Source of the DNA: Chloroflexota bacterium
Lineage (GTDB): Bacteria > Chloroflexota > Anaerolineae > Aggregatilineales > Phototrophicaceae
Assembly (NCBI GenBank): GCA_011523735.1
Contig: WTGB01000075.1
Location: 1 to 54,360, forward strand
Length of the DNA stretch: 54,360 nucleotides
Direction of reading: 5' to 3'
The notes below the pieces were generated by a model. It worked only from the letters and a program-made list of their open reading frames with translations, was not told the origin of the DNA and ran no database searches. Below, one piece after another: positions 43,263 to 53,044 of this stretch (within the stretch, counting starts at the first letter, position 1; the number at the start of each line of letters is the position of its first letter). The translations under genes were made by a program, and so were the position numbers.

Positions 43263-43633
43263 TTGTCCCAATTCCGCGTGATATAGTCAGCGAATTCCGC
43301 ATTCAAGATTTCGCGGCTGCGGGCCGATGTGTCGACCTTTTTGCTGCTGAGCGCGCCAAGGTTTGCTTTACGAGCGAGTTGCGCGAGTTCAGCCAGCGAG
43401 CCCGGCGGCGGCCAGCCCTCATCACTAGGCTTGAGATCACTTTTGGCTCTTGCCTCTGCCGCTGCCTTTTCCTCCGTCCGCCGAAATAACTCAGCGTTTT
43501 CCCTGCGGTTGCGTTCAGCGGCGATATGGTCGCGAATTATCAGAATATCGACCATCTCGCCTACGGTAATGCGACGTGCTTCCGCCATTTCCTGCAAACG
43601 CGCGGCGACTTCATCCGGTACTTCTATCAACAT
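43259..43633 (-). CDS. VapB-like antitoxin
   Basis: A 124-residue protein. The N-terminal part (MLIEVPDEVAARLQEMAEAR and on, then ITVGEMVDILI) resembles a ribbon-helix-helix or similar DNA-binding dimer; the middle is charged and the C-terminal tail (SREILNAEFADYITRNWDK) is likely to wrap the toxin. The ATG at 43633 follows AAGGAC; a GTG at 43657 is possible. It overlaps the toxin start by 4 bp. I call it an antitoxin mainly from position and layout. Confidence 0.8.
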   Translation of the reverse strand: MLIEVPDEVAARLQEMAEARRITVGEMVDILIIRDHIAAERNRRENAELFRRTEEKAAAEARAKSDLKPSDEGWPPPGSLAELAQLARKANLGALSSKKVDTSARSREILNAEFADYITRNWDK

Positions 43634-43696
43634 CTTGCGTTTGTCCTTTCTCAGCACAGCCCAATAATACCACAGGGGCGATCCATCCGAGCGCCG

Positions 43697-43762
43697 CTTA
43701 CTCCTTTACATAAGGCTGGCCGACCGCTTTCGGCGGACTTGCGCGGCCGATGAAACCAGCCA
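43697..43762 (-). repeat. Intact copy of the duplicated permease 3' end
   Basis: This is the 3' end of the permease gene, including its TAA at 43698-43700, and it is repeated with 60 of 66 bases at 42760-42825. The antitoxin starts 64 bp beyond it. Confidence 0.85.
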
Positions 43763-45002
43763 GCACCACCAGCGTCACCGCGTAGGGCACCATTTGCAAG
43801 AATTGCACCGGGAAGCCGACGCCGACCATCTGCAGGCGGATGCCCAGGGAATCGGAAAAGCCGAAGAGCAGGGCCGCGCCAAAAGCCCCGATCGGCGTCC
43901 ATTTGCCGAAGATCATGGCCGCCAGCGCGATGAAACCGGCGCCGCGCGTCATGCCGTCATTGAAGCTGCCGGTCGCTTCCAGCGAGAACCAGGCGCCCGC
44001 CAAGCCGGCGATCATGCCGCTGATGCAGACGTTGATCCAGCGTGTGCGGTTGACGTTAATGCCCAGCGTATCGGCCGCGTGCGGATGTTCGCCGACCGCC
44101 CGCGTCCGCAAGCCCCAGCGCGTGTAGAACATCACGATATGTGTGAAGGCGAGCATGACAAACATGAGGAAGAAGATAGGCTGATTGGTGAAGATCGCTT
44201 CGCCGATGACGGGCAAGTCGCTCAATATCGGAATGGCGAAATTGCCCAGCTTGGCCGCGCCCGCTTCGGTGGAGAGCAGGTATTCGCGCCGCACGAAGCT
44301 GGTCACGCCGACCGCCAAGATGTTGATGACCGTGCCGCTGACGATCTGATCGGTGCGGAAGGTGATGGACAGCCAGCCGTGCAGCAGCGCGATCAAACCG
44401 CCGGCGAGCACCGCGATGATGACCGCCAGCAACTGCGCCGTCTCCAGCGGTAGCGCTGTCCCGCGCAGAAAGAACAAGGTGGTGAAACCGAAACAGGCGG
44501 CGAAAAGCATCATGCCTTCGATGGCGATGTTGACTACGCCGGCCCGCTCGCACCAGATGCCGGCGAAAGCGCCGATGGCCAGTGGCGTCGCCAGGCGCAG
44601 GCTCTCGGCGACGATTGTAGTCAGGTTCGTTTCATTGCCGGCCGCCGCCGCGATGATGACGGTTGGGATGAACAGGATGCCGCAGAGTATCAGCAGCGCC
44701 AGGCTGATCCGCCGGGGGCGCAACTCGCGGAGGTCAAGCAGGTTCAGCCCGCCGCTCACGATGAAAAGAAGGCCGATGAGCAGCAGATAAGCCGATGTCG
44801 GCACCGGGATGTTGCCGACGGTCGGTTCTTGACCCAAGGAGGTCGATTCAAATGTCAAGGTGGTGACCAACCCGCCGTCAAGCCCGCCGGCTTCGACGAA
44901 GATGAAGATGCCGAGGACGAGCAGCAGCAGAGCGATGATGCGTTTCCGCGTCACTTTGAAAGCCGGGCGGCGGGTCGATTTAGGCTTGATCGCAGCGGTC
45001 AT
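43698..45002 (-). CDS. BMP-type (nucleoside) ABC transporter permease, second subunit
   Basis: A 434-residue membrane protein of the BPD_transp_2 family. It has about 10 hydrophobic segments and the conserved stretches CERAGVVNIAIEGMMLFAA, RTDQIVSGTVINILAVG and GVNPHAADTLGINV-like GEHPHAADTLGINVNRTR. The C-terminus GRASPPKAVGQPYVKE is typical of the family. It starts 2 bp after the first permease and ends at the duplicated segment that brackets the VapBC-like cassette. It forms the channel for the BMP binding protein together with the 742-residue permease. Confidence 0.92.
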   Translation of the reverse strand: MTAAIKPKSTRRPAFKVTRKRIIALLLLVLGIFIFVEAGGLDGGLVTTLTFESTSLGQEPTVGNIPVPTSAYLLLIGLLFIVSGGLNLLDLRELRPRRISLALLILCGILFIPTVIIAAAAGNETNLTTIVAESLRLATPLAIGAFAGIWCERAGVVNIAIEGMMLFAACFGFTTLFFLRGTALPLETAQLLAVIIAVLAGGLIALLHGWLSITFRTDQIVSGTVINILAVGVTSFVRREYLLSTEAGAAKLGNFAIPILSDLPVIGEAIFTNQPIFFLMFVMLAFTHIVMFYTRWGLRTRAVGEHPHAADTLGINVNRTRWINVCISGMIAGLAGAWFSLEATGSFNDGMTRGAGFIALAAMIFGKWTPIGAFGAALLFGFSDSLGIRLQMVGVGFPVQFLQMVPYAVTLVVLAGFIGRASPPKAVGQPYVKE

Positions 45003-45004
45003 CG

Positions 45005-47233
45005 CTAGCCTCCCCAGCCAGTCGAGAAGACCAGTTCGCCCTCTTCTTCGGCGCTGCGCTTGGGCGCCCGCCAGAGGAAGCGAATGATTTGGTCAGCCGC
45101 CACAAACATGATGATGAGCGCCTGCACTATCTTGACTAGGTCGATGGAAATATCAGCGCGTATCTGCATCAGCGCCGCGCCGCTCAACAAGCCGCCCCAG
45201 AGCAGCCCCGCCCAGACCATGCCTTTGGGATTGTTGCGCGCCAGCAGAGCCACAGCGATGGCGTCAAAGCCGACGCCAGCGAAGAAGCGCGGCAGCATCT
45301 CGTGCTCGACGCCGCTGATCTCAATCGCGCCAGCCAAGCCCGCCAGCATGCCGCTGAGCGCCATCGCCAGCACCACATTGCGCGGCACGCTCATGCCGGC
45401 GTATTTGGCCGCGTTTTGATTCGCGCCCACGGTCCGCAGCTCGAAGCCGAGCGTGGTGCGTGTCAAAAACCAGTCCGTCAGCCAAACCGCCGCGATCATC
45501 AACCAGAAGCCGAAATGCAGTTTGGATTGCTCGCCGACAGCGATCAGCACCAGGAACAATTGCAGTACGCTCATCACTCCCGCCCAGATCAAGCCGCTGC
45601 GCAGTGCTGCTCCCGGATGGTCGCGGCGCAAGGGCAGGTAGTTGAGCAGGAAAGCCACGACCGCAACCGCCGCCATCATCAATATCAGCGCGAGCGGGGT
45701 AGTGATGGTGTCCATCGTCGGCAGCATCGCCGCTGGCAGGATCACCGGCGTCTTGGGCACGCTGGCTTTGACATCGCCGAGGATGACCGGATCTACCGAC
45801 TTGATCAGCCAGTCGACGATGAGAATGGCGATGAAGTTGAGCATGATGGTCGTGATGACTTCATGGGCGCCGGTATAGGCTTTGAGCGCGCCGGGCAAGG
45901 CGCCCCAGAGGAAACCGCCTAATATGCCAAAGAGCAGCACCGCCGGCAGCAAGATCAGCGGCGATGTCGCCGGCGCTGCGAAAGCGCCCAATGCCGCCAC
46001 CGCAATCGCCCCGGCATAGAGCTGCCCCTCGGCGCCGATGTTAAAAAGCCCGGCTTTGAAGCCCAGCCCCACCGCCAAGCCGGCGATGATGAAAGGAATC
46101 GCCCGGACGATGGTCTTCTCCAGATTCGAGGGGATGAAGAGCAGAATCTGGTCGCCCAGCCGCAAGAAGAGCACTTCTAGGTCCTGCTCGTTTTTCAAGA
46201 TGCCAAAGGTCAGGCTCCCCAAATCATCGGCGCTCAAGACGCGGTTGCCCGGGCGGCGTATGACCAAATGCTGCTGCAAAGCCGCATCCAATTGTTCGTC
46301 GAGCGTGATGTTCACGGAAGCGCCGGTCAGGTAGCCCGCTTCGTACATTCTTCCGACGATGCGGAATTGCGCGCCCAGCCCGGCCGGATCGTCAATGTCC
46401 AGCGCGTCCAATATCGCCAGCGTCTCGATCGCTTCCCGCACATCGTCATAATCCGCCGCCACGATCGCGGCCAGCATTTCCGCTTCCGCGCTGCCTGCCG
46501 CGATGCCCAGCCCGTCCAGTTGCGCCAGCGCGTTCTGACTGCGCATCAAGCTCACTTGACCGTATTCGTCGATGAGTTGCAGGTCCGCCCGCGTCTTGTC
46601 GAGTTGCGCCGCCGACATCTCAGCCAGCGGTGGATAGAGCGCGCTCGCCTGCGCCAGCGCGTCGCCGCTCAACTCGCTCAGGCTCCCTGCCAACTCAGCC
46701 AAATCGCGCACATCGGAGCGTTTCAAATCGGCCAGGTCAGCGAGCAGCGGCTTAAGCCCGCGCAGGGTCTCCGCACCGACCGCCGCTATCGTGTCGAGGC
46801 GTTCGGTGATGGCGATGGCTGTGTCTTCGTCAATCTCATAAGCTGCGAAGAATGCGCCGAATTCCCGCGTTTCTTCCATGCCCACTTCGAGCACCCGCTC
46901 AAAGGGCCGCGCCTGCCGCGACAAGCTGCGCCGCGTACTGATTTCATGGCTCGCGGCATAAACGCGCATTTCGCCGAAGTCGTCGACGCCGGCGACATCA
47001 TTGATCGTCAAACCCGTGATCGATTCCACCAGCGCCACGTAGGCTGTTGAGGAGACGCGCAAGCCTTCTTGAATATCCGGCTGCAGCGCGTTGTCGCTGA
47101 CCGTTATCGTGATCAGCGGGATGCCAGCCAGAAAAGCTGTGATCACCGCGAAGACCGGGACCAGACTCGGCGAGATTCTCAGCCAGAAGCCAATGAGACC
47201 GCGCGGTTGCCGTCGTTCTGTCGCTGCGCTCAT
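45005..47233 (-). CDS. BMP-type ABC permease with a large N-terminal insertion
   Basis: A 742-residue permease, about twice the family length. After one helix ([23 protein letters not shown]) comes a largely helical, non-membrane stretch at about 60-350, rich in Ala/Leu/Glu ([39 protein letters not shown]), predicted to lie outside the membrane. The normal permease core follows ([61 protein letters not shown]). Its ATG overlaps the ATPase stop (ATGA). The insertion may contact the two-domain binding protein; that is a guess. Confidence 0.9.
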   Translation of the reverse strand: MSAATERRQPRGLIGFWLRISPSLVPVFAVITAFLAGIPLITITVSDNALQPDIQEGLRVSSTAYVALVESITGLTINDVAGVDDFGEMRVYAASHEISTRRSLSRQARPFERVLEVGMEETREFGAFFAAYEIDEDTAIAITERLDTIAAVGAETLRGLKPLLADLADLKRSDVRDLAELAGSLSELSGDALAQASALYPPLAEMSAAQLDKTRADLQLIDEYGQVSLMRSQNALAQLDGLGIAAGSAEAEMLAAIVAADYDDVREAIETLAILDALDIDDPAGLGAQFRIVGRMYEAGYLTGASVNITLDEQLDAALQQHLVIRRPGNRVLSADDLGSLTFGILKNEQDLEVLFLRLGDQILLFIPSNLEKTIVRAIPFIIAGLAVGLGFKAGLFNIGAEGQLYAGAIAVAALGAFAAPATSPLILLPAVLLFGILGGFLWGALPGALKAYTGAHEVITTIMLNFIAILIVDWLIKSVDPVILGDVKASVPKTPVILPAAMLPTMDTITTPLALILMMAAVAVVAFLLNYLPLRRDHPGAALRSGLIWAGVMSVLQLFLVLIAVGEQSKLHFGFWLMIAAVWLTDWFLTRTTLGFELRTVGANQNAAKYAGMSVPRNVVLAMALSGMLAGLAGAIEISGVEHEMLPRFFAGVGFDAIAVALLARNNPKGMVWAGLLWGGLLSGAALMQIRADISIDLVKIVQALIIMFVAADQIIRFLWRAPKRSAEEEGELVFSTGWGG

Positions 47234-48771
47234 GCCTCAACCGCCATCTGACTACCCTCGCGCACCCCCGCCATCCGCAAGCCGACCGTATCGCGATCGG
47301 CTTCTTCAATCGGCATTATGTCGATGATCTCGCCCTCGAACATCACCGCCACTCGATCAGCCAAGCTCAGCACCTCATCCAACTCGGATGAGACCAGCAG
47401 AATGCCGGCGCCGGCATCGCGCATGCGGATGATCTGCCGGTGGATGAATTCTATCGAGCCGACATCCAGTCCGCGCGTCGGCTGGGAGGCGATCAGCAAT
47501 TCGACATCGCGGGAGAACTCGCGCGCCACGATCACTTTCTGCTGATTGCCGCCAGAAAGCCCACTCGCGATATTGTTGATGATCGGCGGGCGCACATCAT
47601 ACCGCTCGACCAATTCGCGCGCATTTTCGGCGATGGCGCGGTCATCCACCACGATGGCTTTGGAAAACGCGTCTTTATAATAGGTAGACAGCACCAGATT
47701 GTGCATCACCGTGAAGCTGGCCACCAAGCCATCGCGCTGCCGGTCTTCCGGCACATGTCCGACGCCACTCTCGGTAACTTTGCGCGGTGAAGCATCGGTC
47801 ATATCCTGCCCCTTGATGAAGAAGCGTCCGTTTACGACCGGGCGCATGCCTGTCAGCGCTTCAACCAATTCGGTCTGCCCATTGCCCTGCACGCCGGCGA
47901 TACCGAGGATCTCGCCCCGCTGCAAACCGAAGCTGACGCCTTCCACCGCTGGCAAGCCCCGGTCGTCATGCGCATGCAGATTCACGACATTCAGGATTTC
48001 GTCGCCGGGCGTCGCCTCCGCTTTCTCCACTTCCAGGATGACATCCCGCCCGACCATCAGCGAGGCCAGCGATTGCTCGGTGGACTGCTTCGGATCGGCA
48101 TGGCCGGCGACCGCGCCGCGCCGCAGCACCACCACCTCGTCGCAGATTTCCAGCACTTCTTTCAGCTTGTGGCTGATGAAGATGATGCTGACGCCTTTGT
48201 CCAGCAGCGTGCGCATGATCTTGAAGAGACCGCGCGTCTCCTGCGGCGTCAAAACCGCCGTCGGTTCATCCAGGATCAGAATGTCGGCGTGGCGATACAG
48301 CGCTTTGATGATCTCCACTCGCTGCTGAATCCCCACCGGCAGGTTGGAAATCAGCGCATCGGGATTCACATCCAAGCCATATTCCCGTGATAGTTCCTCA
48401 ATCTCCCGCCGCGCCCGGTCCCGCCGCAGGAAAGGACCGGTGACGCTCTCATTGCCCAGCATGACATTCTCGGTCACGGTCAGCACATCCACTAGTTGGA
48501 AGTGCTGATGCACCATGCCGATGCCCAACTCGATGGCGTCCTTTGATCCGAAAATCTCCACCGGCTCGCCATTGACGAGGATCTCGCCCTCGTCCGGTGT
48601 GTACAGCCCGTAGATCATATTCATCAGGGTGGATTTGCCGGCGCCGTTCTCGCCCAGCAAGCCGAGGACCTGGCCCTTGCGCAGGGTCAGGTTGATGTTG
48701 TCGTTGGCGAGCACGCCGGGGAAGCGTTTTGTGATGCCGCGGACTTCGAGCACGGGCGGGGCGGTGGTCAT
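47230..48771 (-). CDS. BMP-type ABC transporter ATPase with two nucleotide-binding domains
   Basis: A 513-residue ATPase. Domain 1 has Walker [10 protein letters not shown] near residue 40, a variant signature stretch [15 protein letters not shown] and Walker [12 protein letters not shown]. Domain 2 (from about 265) has the degenerate Walker [11 protein letters not shown], signature [14 protein letters not shown] and [14 protein letters not shown]. This is the standard sugar/nucleoside (RbsA/NupO-like) arrangement with one weakened site. It is the first gene of the operon ATPase, permease, permease, all coupled by short overlaps. Its 5' region meets the HicBA cassette. Confidence 0.95.
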   Translation of the reverse strand: MTTAPPVLEVRGITKRFPGVLANDNINLTLRKGQVLGLLGENGAGKSTLMNMIYGLYTPDEGEILVNGEPVEIFGSKDAIELGIGMVHQHFQLVDVLTVTENVMLGNESVTGPFLRRDRARREIEELSREYGLDVNPDALISNLPVGIQQRVEIIKALYRHADILILDEPTAVLTPQETRGLFKIMRTLLDKGVSIIFISHKLKEVLEICDEVVVLRRGAVAGHADPKQSTEQSLASLMVGRDVILEVEKAEATPGDEILNVVNLHAHDDRGLPAVEGVSFGLQRGEILGIAGVQGNGQTELVEALTGMRPVVNGRFFIKGQDMTDASPRKVTESGVGHVPEDRQRDGLVASFTVMHNLVLSTYYKDAFSKAIVVDDRAIAENARELVERYDVRPPIINNIASGLSGGNQQKVIVAREFSRDVELLIASQPTRGLDVGSIEFIHRQIIRMRDAGAGILLVSSELDEVLSLADRVAVMFEGEIIDIMPIEEADRDTVGLRMAGVREGSQMAVEA

Positions 48772-48871
48772 GGGCGAGCCTTTTTGTTTGGCGCGGAGTA
48801 TAGCGCTTGCGACGGATTATAGCGCAGAAATGAGTTGGACCATAAAATCAGGCGCGACGCTGTGGATCGAC

Positions 48872-48897
48872 AAAAAAGGGAAGGCTTTCACCTTCCC
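48872..48897 (-). terminator. Intrinsic terminator after the distal acs-end copy
   Basis: On the minus strand GGGAAGG, a 6-base loop and CCTTCCC are followed by TTTTTTG. It lies 26 bp past the TAG of the partial acetyl-CoA synthetase end at 48924, exactly where the original gene's terminator would be expected. It now ends transcription after hicA. Confidence 0.85.
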
Positions 48898-48923
48898 GTC
48901 GGAATTCTTGCTTCGCGCCGCCC

Positions 48924-48959
48924 CTAATCCTCCAGCGCGCTCAAATCCCCCAGCGGCTG
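48924..48959 (-). repeat. Second partial copy of the acetyl-CoA synthetase 3' end
   Basis: 33 of 36 bases match 49490-49525. Read on the minus strand it encodes QPLGDLSALED and a TAG, against [11 protein letters not shown] and TGA in the intact gene. It begins 11 bp after the hicA stop and is followed by a strong terminator. Confidence 0.85.
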
Positions 48960-48969
48960 CACAGCATGG

Positions 48970-49203
48970 TCACTCAAAGAGCTCGCGTGGCAACGCTGAT
49001 TGGCGGATGATTGAGGCCAATGTGCCGCGCTTCAATTCTTTGTGGTTTGGCACGATCACCGTTACAGTCGTATTTTCCCCAGAAATCTGGAGAATCTTCT
49101 TCTGCATCACAATGTGGCTGCCACGCTGCCTAATTTCTTCAAATCCGTTTGCGCTGAGGATTCTACATACCTCACGGCTGGACAGACTGCGTCGCCTAGG
49201 CAC
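48970..49203 (-). CDS. hicA: HicA-family mRNA interferase toxin
   Basis: A 77-residue toxin of the HicA dsRBD-like fold: LSSREVCRILSANGFEEIRQ, the catalytic histidine in RGSHIVMQK, TVTVIVPNHKELKRGTLASI, which is the family core, and a C-terminal helix (IIRQSALPRELF). HicA cleaves mRNA during translation. It starts with GTG and overlaps the HicB stop by 8 bp. The order antitoxin then toxin is the reverse of the E. coli hicAB order but common elsewhere. Confidence 0.92.
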   Translation of the reverse strand: MPRRRSLSSREVCRILSANGFEEIRQRGSHIVMQKKILQISGENTTVTVIVPNHKELKRGTLASIIRQSALPRELFE

Positions 49204-49414
49204 TATTGAGGCTTAGCTTATCGATACGTCCGCGTCTATCAAGCCGGGCCCGCACCTCGGCTGGCGATGCGACTTCCAGGAAGAGCGATACCGCTTCCTT
49301 GATATTGTCAATCGCTTCCTTGCGGGTGCTTCCCTGGCTGGCAATGTCGTATTCAAGGCAGTGCGACACGTAGGCATCTTCCTCTTGGGTGGTAACGACA
49401 GTGATTGTTTCCAT
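49196..49414 (-). CDS. hicB: HicB-family antitoxin (short form)
   Basis: A 72-residue partial-RNase-H-like HicB: ITVVTTQEEDAYVSHCLEYD, ASQGSTRKEAIDNIKEAVSL, FLEVASP. It is the short form lacking a separate DNA-binding domain. The ATG at 49414 follows GGAGG at 6 bases; an upstream in-frame start at 49435 is less likely. It should bind and block HicA. Confidence 0.92.
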   Translation of the reverse strand: METITVVTTQEEDAYVSHCLEYDIASQGSTRKEAIDNIKEAVSLFLEVASPAEVRARLDRRGRIDKLSLNSA

Positions 49415-49489
49415 TGCGAGCCTCCAAATCAACATCGGGAAAAGACTCTAGTTCAATAGACCGGGGAAGGCAATCGTCCTCCGCCTGAA

Positions 49490-49525
49490 TCAATCCTCCA
49501 GCGTGCTCAAATCCCCCAGCGGCTG
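49490..49525 (-). repeat. Intact copy of the duplicated acetyl-CoA synthetase 3' end
   Basis: The true 3' end of acs with its TGA, repeated with 33 of 36 bases at 48924-48959. The hicB start lies 75 bp beyond it. Confidence 0.85.
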
Positions 49526-51397
49526 ACCCAGAGCCTGCGCCTTCAAGACCCGCCGCATGATCTTCCCACTGCGCGTCTTCGGCAGGTTGTCCACGAACTC
49601 AATCTGCGCCGGCACCGCAATCGGACCGACCTCGTGCCGCACATGCGCCTTCAATTCCGCCTCCAGCGCTTCCGAGCCATCAACGCCTTCCACCAGAATG
49701 CAGTAAGCGTATATCTTGTTGCCGCGCAATTCATCCGGCACGCCAATCACGGCTGACTCGGCCACCGCGCTGTGGCTGACCAAACCCGACTCCACTTCGG
49801 CTGTGCCCAAACGATAGCCGCTGACCTTGAGCACATCGTCATTGCGGCCGATTACCCAGAGGTAGCCGTCTTCATCGCGCCGCGCCGTATCGCCAGCCAG
49901 GTACCAGCCTTGATCGCGATACTTCTCCCAATACTGGCTGAGGAAGCGCTCGTCATCGCCGTAGACCGTGCGGATCATGCTGGGCCAGGGACTCTTGATG
50001 ACCAGGTTGCCGTCTTCGTTCGTGCCCACCGGCTGTCCATCGTCGTCAACGATATCGACCTCAATGCCGGGGAAGGGGCGGGTGGCGCTGCCCGGCTTCA
50101 AGCCCACCGATGGCAGCGGCGTGATCATGAAGCCGCCCGTCTCCGTCTGCCACCAGGTATCAATGATCGGGCAACGCTCCTTGCCGATGACGCGGTGATA
50201 CCAGCGCCAGGCTTCCGGATTGATCGGCTCGCCCACTGTGCCCAGCAAGCGCAGGCTGCTCAAGTCATGCCTCGCGGGCCAAGCCTCGCCGAAGCGCATC
50301 AAGCCGCGGATGGCCGTCGGCGCCGTGTACAAAATCGTCACGCCATAATCCGCGACGATCTGCCACCAGCGGTCAGGATAAGGATAGGTCGGCGCGCCTT
50401 CGTAGATGATGCTGGTCGCGCCCAGGATCAGCGGGGCGTAGACGATATAGCTGTGCCCGGTGATCCAGCCCGGATCCGCCGCGCACCACCAGCGGTCGTC
50501 TTCCTTCAGGTCGAAAGCCCAGGACAGCGTGGTCGAGGTATAGACCTGGTAGCCGCCATGCGTGTGCAGGACGCCCTTGGGTTTGCCCGTCGTGCCGCTG
50601 GTGTAGAGGATGAAGAGCGGATCTTCCGCGTCCATCACCTCGGTCTCGGCTTTTGTCCCCGCGATCGGCAGCGCCATCAGATCGTGATACCAATAATCGC
50701 GGCCCTGCTCCATGTTGATCTCGTGCCCGGTGCGCTTGACGACAATGACCGTCTCGGCAACCGGCGAGCGCTGCACCGCCTCGTCGACTGTGTCCTTCAA
50801 TGGGACGATCTTGCCGCGCAGCCAGGCGCCATCGCAGGTGATCAAGACCTTGCTCTGGGCGTCCTCTATGCGGCTGGCCAAAGCTTGCTCGGAGAAGCCG
50901 CCATAGACGACGCTGTGCGGCGCGCCGATCTTGGCGCAAGCCAGCATGGCAATCGCGATCTCCGGCACACGCCCCATATAGATGGTGACGCGGTCGCCTT
51001 TCTTCACGCCCATGCTGCGCAGGACGTTGGCGAACTTGTTCGTCTCCTGCCAAAGCCGCCAATAAGACAGCGTCACTTTGTCGCCGTCTTCGCCTTCCCA
51101 GATGATCGCCAGCTTATTGCGCCGCCAGGTGCTCACATGACGGTCGAGGGCGTTGAGGACCATATTGGTCTTGCCGCCGACGAACCACTTGTAGAAAGGT
51201 TTGTTGCTGTCATCGAGGACCTTGTCCCATCGCTTGTACCACTCCAAGGTCTCGGCACGGTTCGCCCAGAAGGCTTGAATATCCTGCTGCGCCAGGTCGT
51301 AAACCGCATCGTAATCCGGCACGTTGGCTCCCTGCACGATCTCGGCCGCCGGGCGATACCATTCGCTGGTTGGGGGGATAAAACCTTGTTCAGCCAT
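49490..51397 (-). CDS. acs: Acetyl-CoA synthetase
   Basis: A 635-residue AMP-forming acyl-CoA synthetase of acetyl-CoA synthetase length. Seen are the N-terminal region [22 protein letters not shown], the AMP-binding loop [20 protein letters not shown] near residue 265, [10 protein letters not shown] near 415, [22 protein letters not shown] near 505 and the catalytic lysine in [14 protein letters not shown] near 610. It converts acetate to acetyl-CoA, which can feed malate synthase. Its 3' end is the insertion side of the HicBA cassette. Confidence 0.94.
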   Translation of the reverse strand: MAEQGFIPPTSEWYRPAAEIVQGANVPDYDAVYDLAQQDIQAFWANRAETLEWYKRWDKVLDDSNKPFYKWFVGGKTNMVLNALDRHVSTWRRNKLAIIWEGEDGDKVTLSYWRLWQETNKFANVLRSMGVKKGDRVTIYMGRVPEIAIAMLACAKIGAPHSVVYGGFSEQALASRIEDAQSKVLITCDGAWLRGKIVPLKDTVDEAVQRSPVAETVIVVKRTGHEINMEQGRDYWYHDLMALPIAGTKAETEVMDAEDPLFILYTSGTTGKPKGVLHTHGGYQVYTSTTLSWAFDLKEDDRWWCAADPGWITGHSYIVYAPLILGATSIIYEGAPTYPYPDRWWQIVADYGVTILYTAPTAIRGLMRFGEAWPARHDLSSLRLLGTVGEPINPEAWRWYHRVIGKERCPIIDTWWQTETGGFMITPLPSVGLKPGSATRPFPGIEVDIVDDDGQPVGTNEDGNLVIKSPWPSMIRTVYGDDERFLSQYWEKYRDQGWYLAGDTARRDEDGYLWVIGRNDDVLKVSGYRLGTAEVESGLVSHSAVAESAVIGVPDELRGNKIYAYCILVEGVDGSEALEAELKAHVRHEVGPIAVPAQIEFVDNLPKTRSGKIMRRVLKAQALGQPLGDLSTLED

Positions 51398-51606
51398 TCA
51401 AAACTCCTCTTTGTCGAATTTGCTTGTCGCGCTCGGCAGCGCTTGCGTGTCACATTATAAACGATAGGCGCCATAAGTCTAAGCCCCGTCACAACTTGCC
51501 TGCGGCGGACCGGGTCTTCTCTCTCATGCGGATGCGGTTCTCTTTACGCTCCTACAGCAATACCCTATAATCAATTTAAGATCATCGCTTATCAGGAGTG
51601 TAACCT

Positions 51607-52392
51607 GTGAACACCGCCAAATACACGCCGCTGTTCGCCATGCTGCTTTTCCTCGTGATATTTACCGCGCTGCTGCTCAACACCCTAGCCGCTGACATTC
51701 ATTGGGGCTACAGCGGCGACGAAGGTCCTGCCAATTGGGGCGAACTTTCGCCCGAATACATCCTCTGCGCCGACGGCTCGGCACAGTCGCCTATCGACAT
51801 CCGCAACGCCAGCGAACTCGACCTGGTCGATATCGAATTCCACTATGGCGAAACCGCCAACAACATCTTCAACAACGGGCACACGATTCAAGTGGATGTT
51901 GATCCCGGCAGCCATATCGTCTACAACGGCATCACCTATGACCTGCTGCAATTCCATTTCCATGCGCCCAGCGAGCACACCATCGGCGGCGAAGCAGCGC
52001 CGATGGAAATCCACTTCGTCCATCAGGACCCCAACTCAGGCACGCTGGCGGTCGTTGGCATCATGCTCACCGAAGGCGACAGCGATAACAAGGCTTATGC
52101 CGCCGTATTCGACCACCTGCCCGCCGAAGTCAGCGCGCCGGAAGCGATGGGCGATCCCCTGTCTCTCGCCTCGCTCTTGCCGGAGGCGCGCACCTACTTC
52201 ACCTACCAAGGCTCATTGACCACGCCGCCTTGCAGCGAGATCGTGCGCTGGCTGCTGTTGGATAATCCGGTGGCACTCTCGGCCGGACAGATCGCCGCCT
52301 ACCGCGCTATCTATGACGGTAACGCCCGGCCTGTTCAGCCCTTGGGGAAACGCGACCTGCTGCTGGACAGCGGAGCAGCGACTAGGGCATAA
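51607..52392 (+). CDS. Alpha-class carbonic anhydrase, exported
   Basis: A 261-residue alpha carbonic anhydrase. An N-terminal hydrophobic export segment (LFAMLLFLVIFTALLLNTLA) precedes WGYSGDEGPANWGELSPEY and SPIDI. The three zinc histidines lie in LLQFHFHAPSEH and MEIHFVH, and TTPPCSE with its conserved cysteine is present, paired with the one in ILCADGS. GTG start with AGGAG 8 bases upstream. It hydrates CO2 on the outer side of the membrane. Its own terminator follows at once. Confidence 0.95.
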   Translation: MNTAKYTPLFAMLLFLVIFTALLLNTLAADIHWGYSGDEGPANWGELSPEYILCADGSAQSPIDIRNASELDLVDIEFHYGETANNIFNNGHTIQVDVDPGSHIVYNGITYDLLQFHFHAPSEHTIGGEAAPMEIHFVHQDPNSGTLAVVGIMLTEGDSDNKAYAAVFDHLPAEVSAPEAMGDPLSLASLLPEARTYFTYQGSLTTPPCSEIVRWLLLDNPVALSAGQIAAYRAIYDGNARPVQPLGKRDLLLDSGAATRA

Positions 52393-52394
52393 GC

Positions 52395-52423
52395 AAGAAA
52401 CCCCATCGGAGACGGGGTTTCTT
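52395..52423 (+). terminator. Intrinsic terminator of the carbonic anhydrase gene
   Basis: AAGAAACCCC, a 9-base loop and GGGGTTTCTT, starting 3 bases after the stop codon. Confidence 0.85.
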
Positions 52424-52536
52424 GACTCTACGCGCTTCTCAATTGGAGTAAGCAACTACACATACTTCAACACGAAGCTGCGACCAGAGCCTATACAGGT
52501 AACGCAGGCGGTTGAAAGCAACACCGCTTCAAAATG

Positions 52537-52962
52537 TCACTGGGTTAAGCATGGCTTATCCGTTCTCGTCGTCGATGATATATGCGTCCAATCTTGAATG
52601 ATCTGATTTACTAGGCGCGTTACTTCACCAGTGACGCTATTCCTGCATGTGTATTGCTGCAACTTCCGCTCATAACGCTTGATTTCACAAACGGCAGGAT
52701 GATCCATCTTGTCCTCATAAACCGACCAGACATCGGATGTTGGCGCGCATTCTTCAATGACGCGCTGGTTGTCCATAGTGTCTGTTAGAAGCTCGACATC
52801 CTGTCGCATAGCAAGCTGTTCCTCAATTAGCTGGCTTCCAATCTCTCGGACGAGCACATTCGTTTCCCCAGCGACGCCGAGGAAGATAGCGCCAAGTCCG
52901 ATGATGACGCCGCATTGCAAGAGGACGATGAGGTAGATCAAGTACGGGCGTTTCAGTTTCAT
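52537..52962 (-). CDS. Membrane-anchored protein with a Cys-containing tail domain
   Basis: A 141-residue protein: one N-terminal hydrophobic helix (YLIYLIVLLQCGVIIGLGAIF), a helical stretch, then a C-terminal domain with EECAPTSDVWSVYED, CEIKRYERKLQQYTC and NQIIQDWTHI. The same pattern occurs in the large protein at 53045: CNWSSNEWSVTE, CNYDIYERKLRQKTC, NQITQDWKKI. The fold is not recognised; four conserved cysteines or near-positions suggest disulfides outside the cell. The gene lies directly downstream of the larger one on the same strand. Confidence 0.65.
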   Translation of the reverse strand: MKLKRPYLIYLIVLLQCGVIIGLGAIFLGVAGETNVLVREIGSQLIEEQLAMRQDVELLTDTMDNQRVIEECAPTSDVWSVYEDKMDHPAVCEIKRYERKLQQYTCRNSVTGEVTRLVNQIIQDWTHISSTTRTDKPCLTQ

Positions 52963-53015
52963 GCTATTTCCTTTCCGGGCTGATGCACGTCTAACGCTTC
53001 GGCTATTGCAAATTC

Positions 53016-53040
53016 AAAGCCCTGCCAACGACAGGGCTTT
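53016..53040 (-). terminator. Intrinsic terminator of the Pro-Thr/FN3 protein gene
   Basis: AAAGCCCTG, a 7-base loop and CAGGGCTTT, 4 bases past the stop of the large minus-strand gene. The symmetrical A/T ends would let it work in both directions. Confidence 0.75.
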
Positions 53041-53044
53041 CCGC

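Noticed and set aside
49772..51460. 562-codon plus-strand frame opposite acs
   Set aside because: A GC-rich codon-phase shadow of acetyl-CoA synthetase; no motif and no ribosome site.
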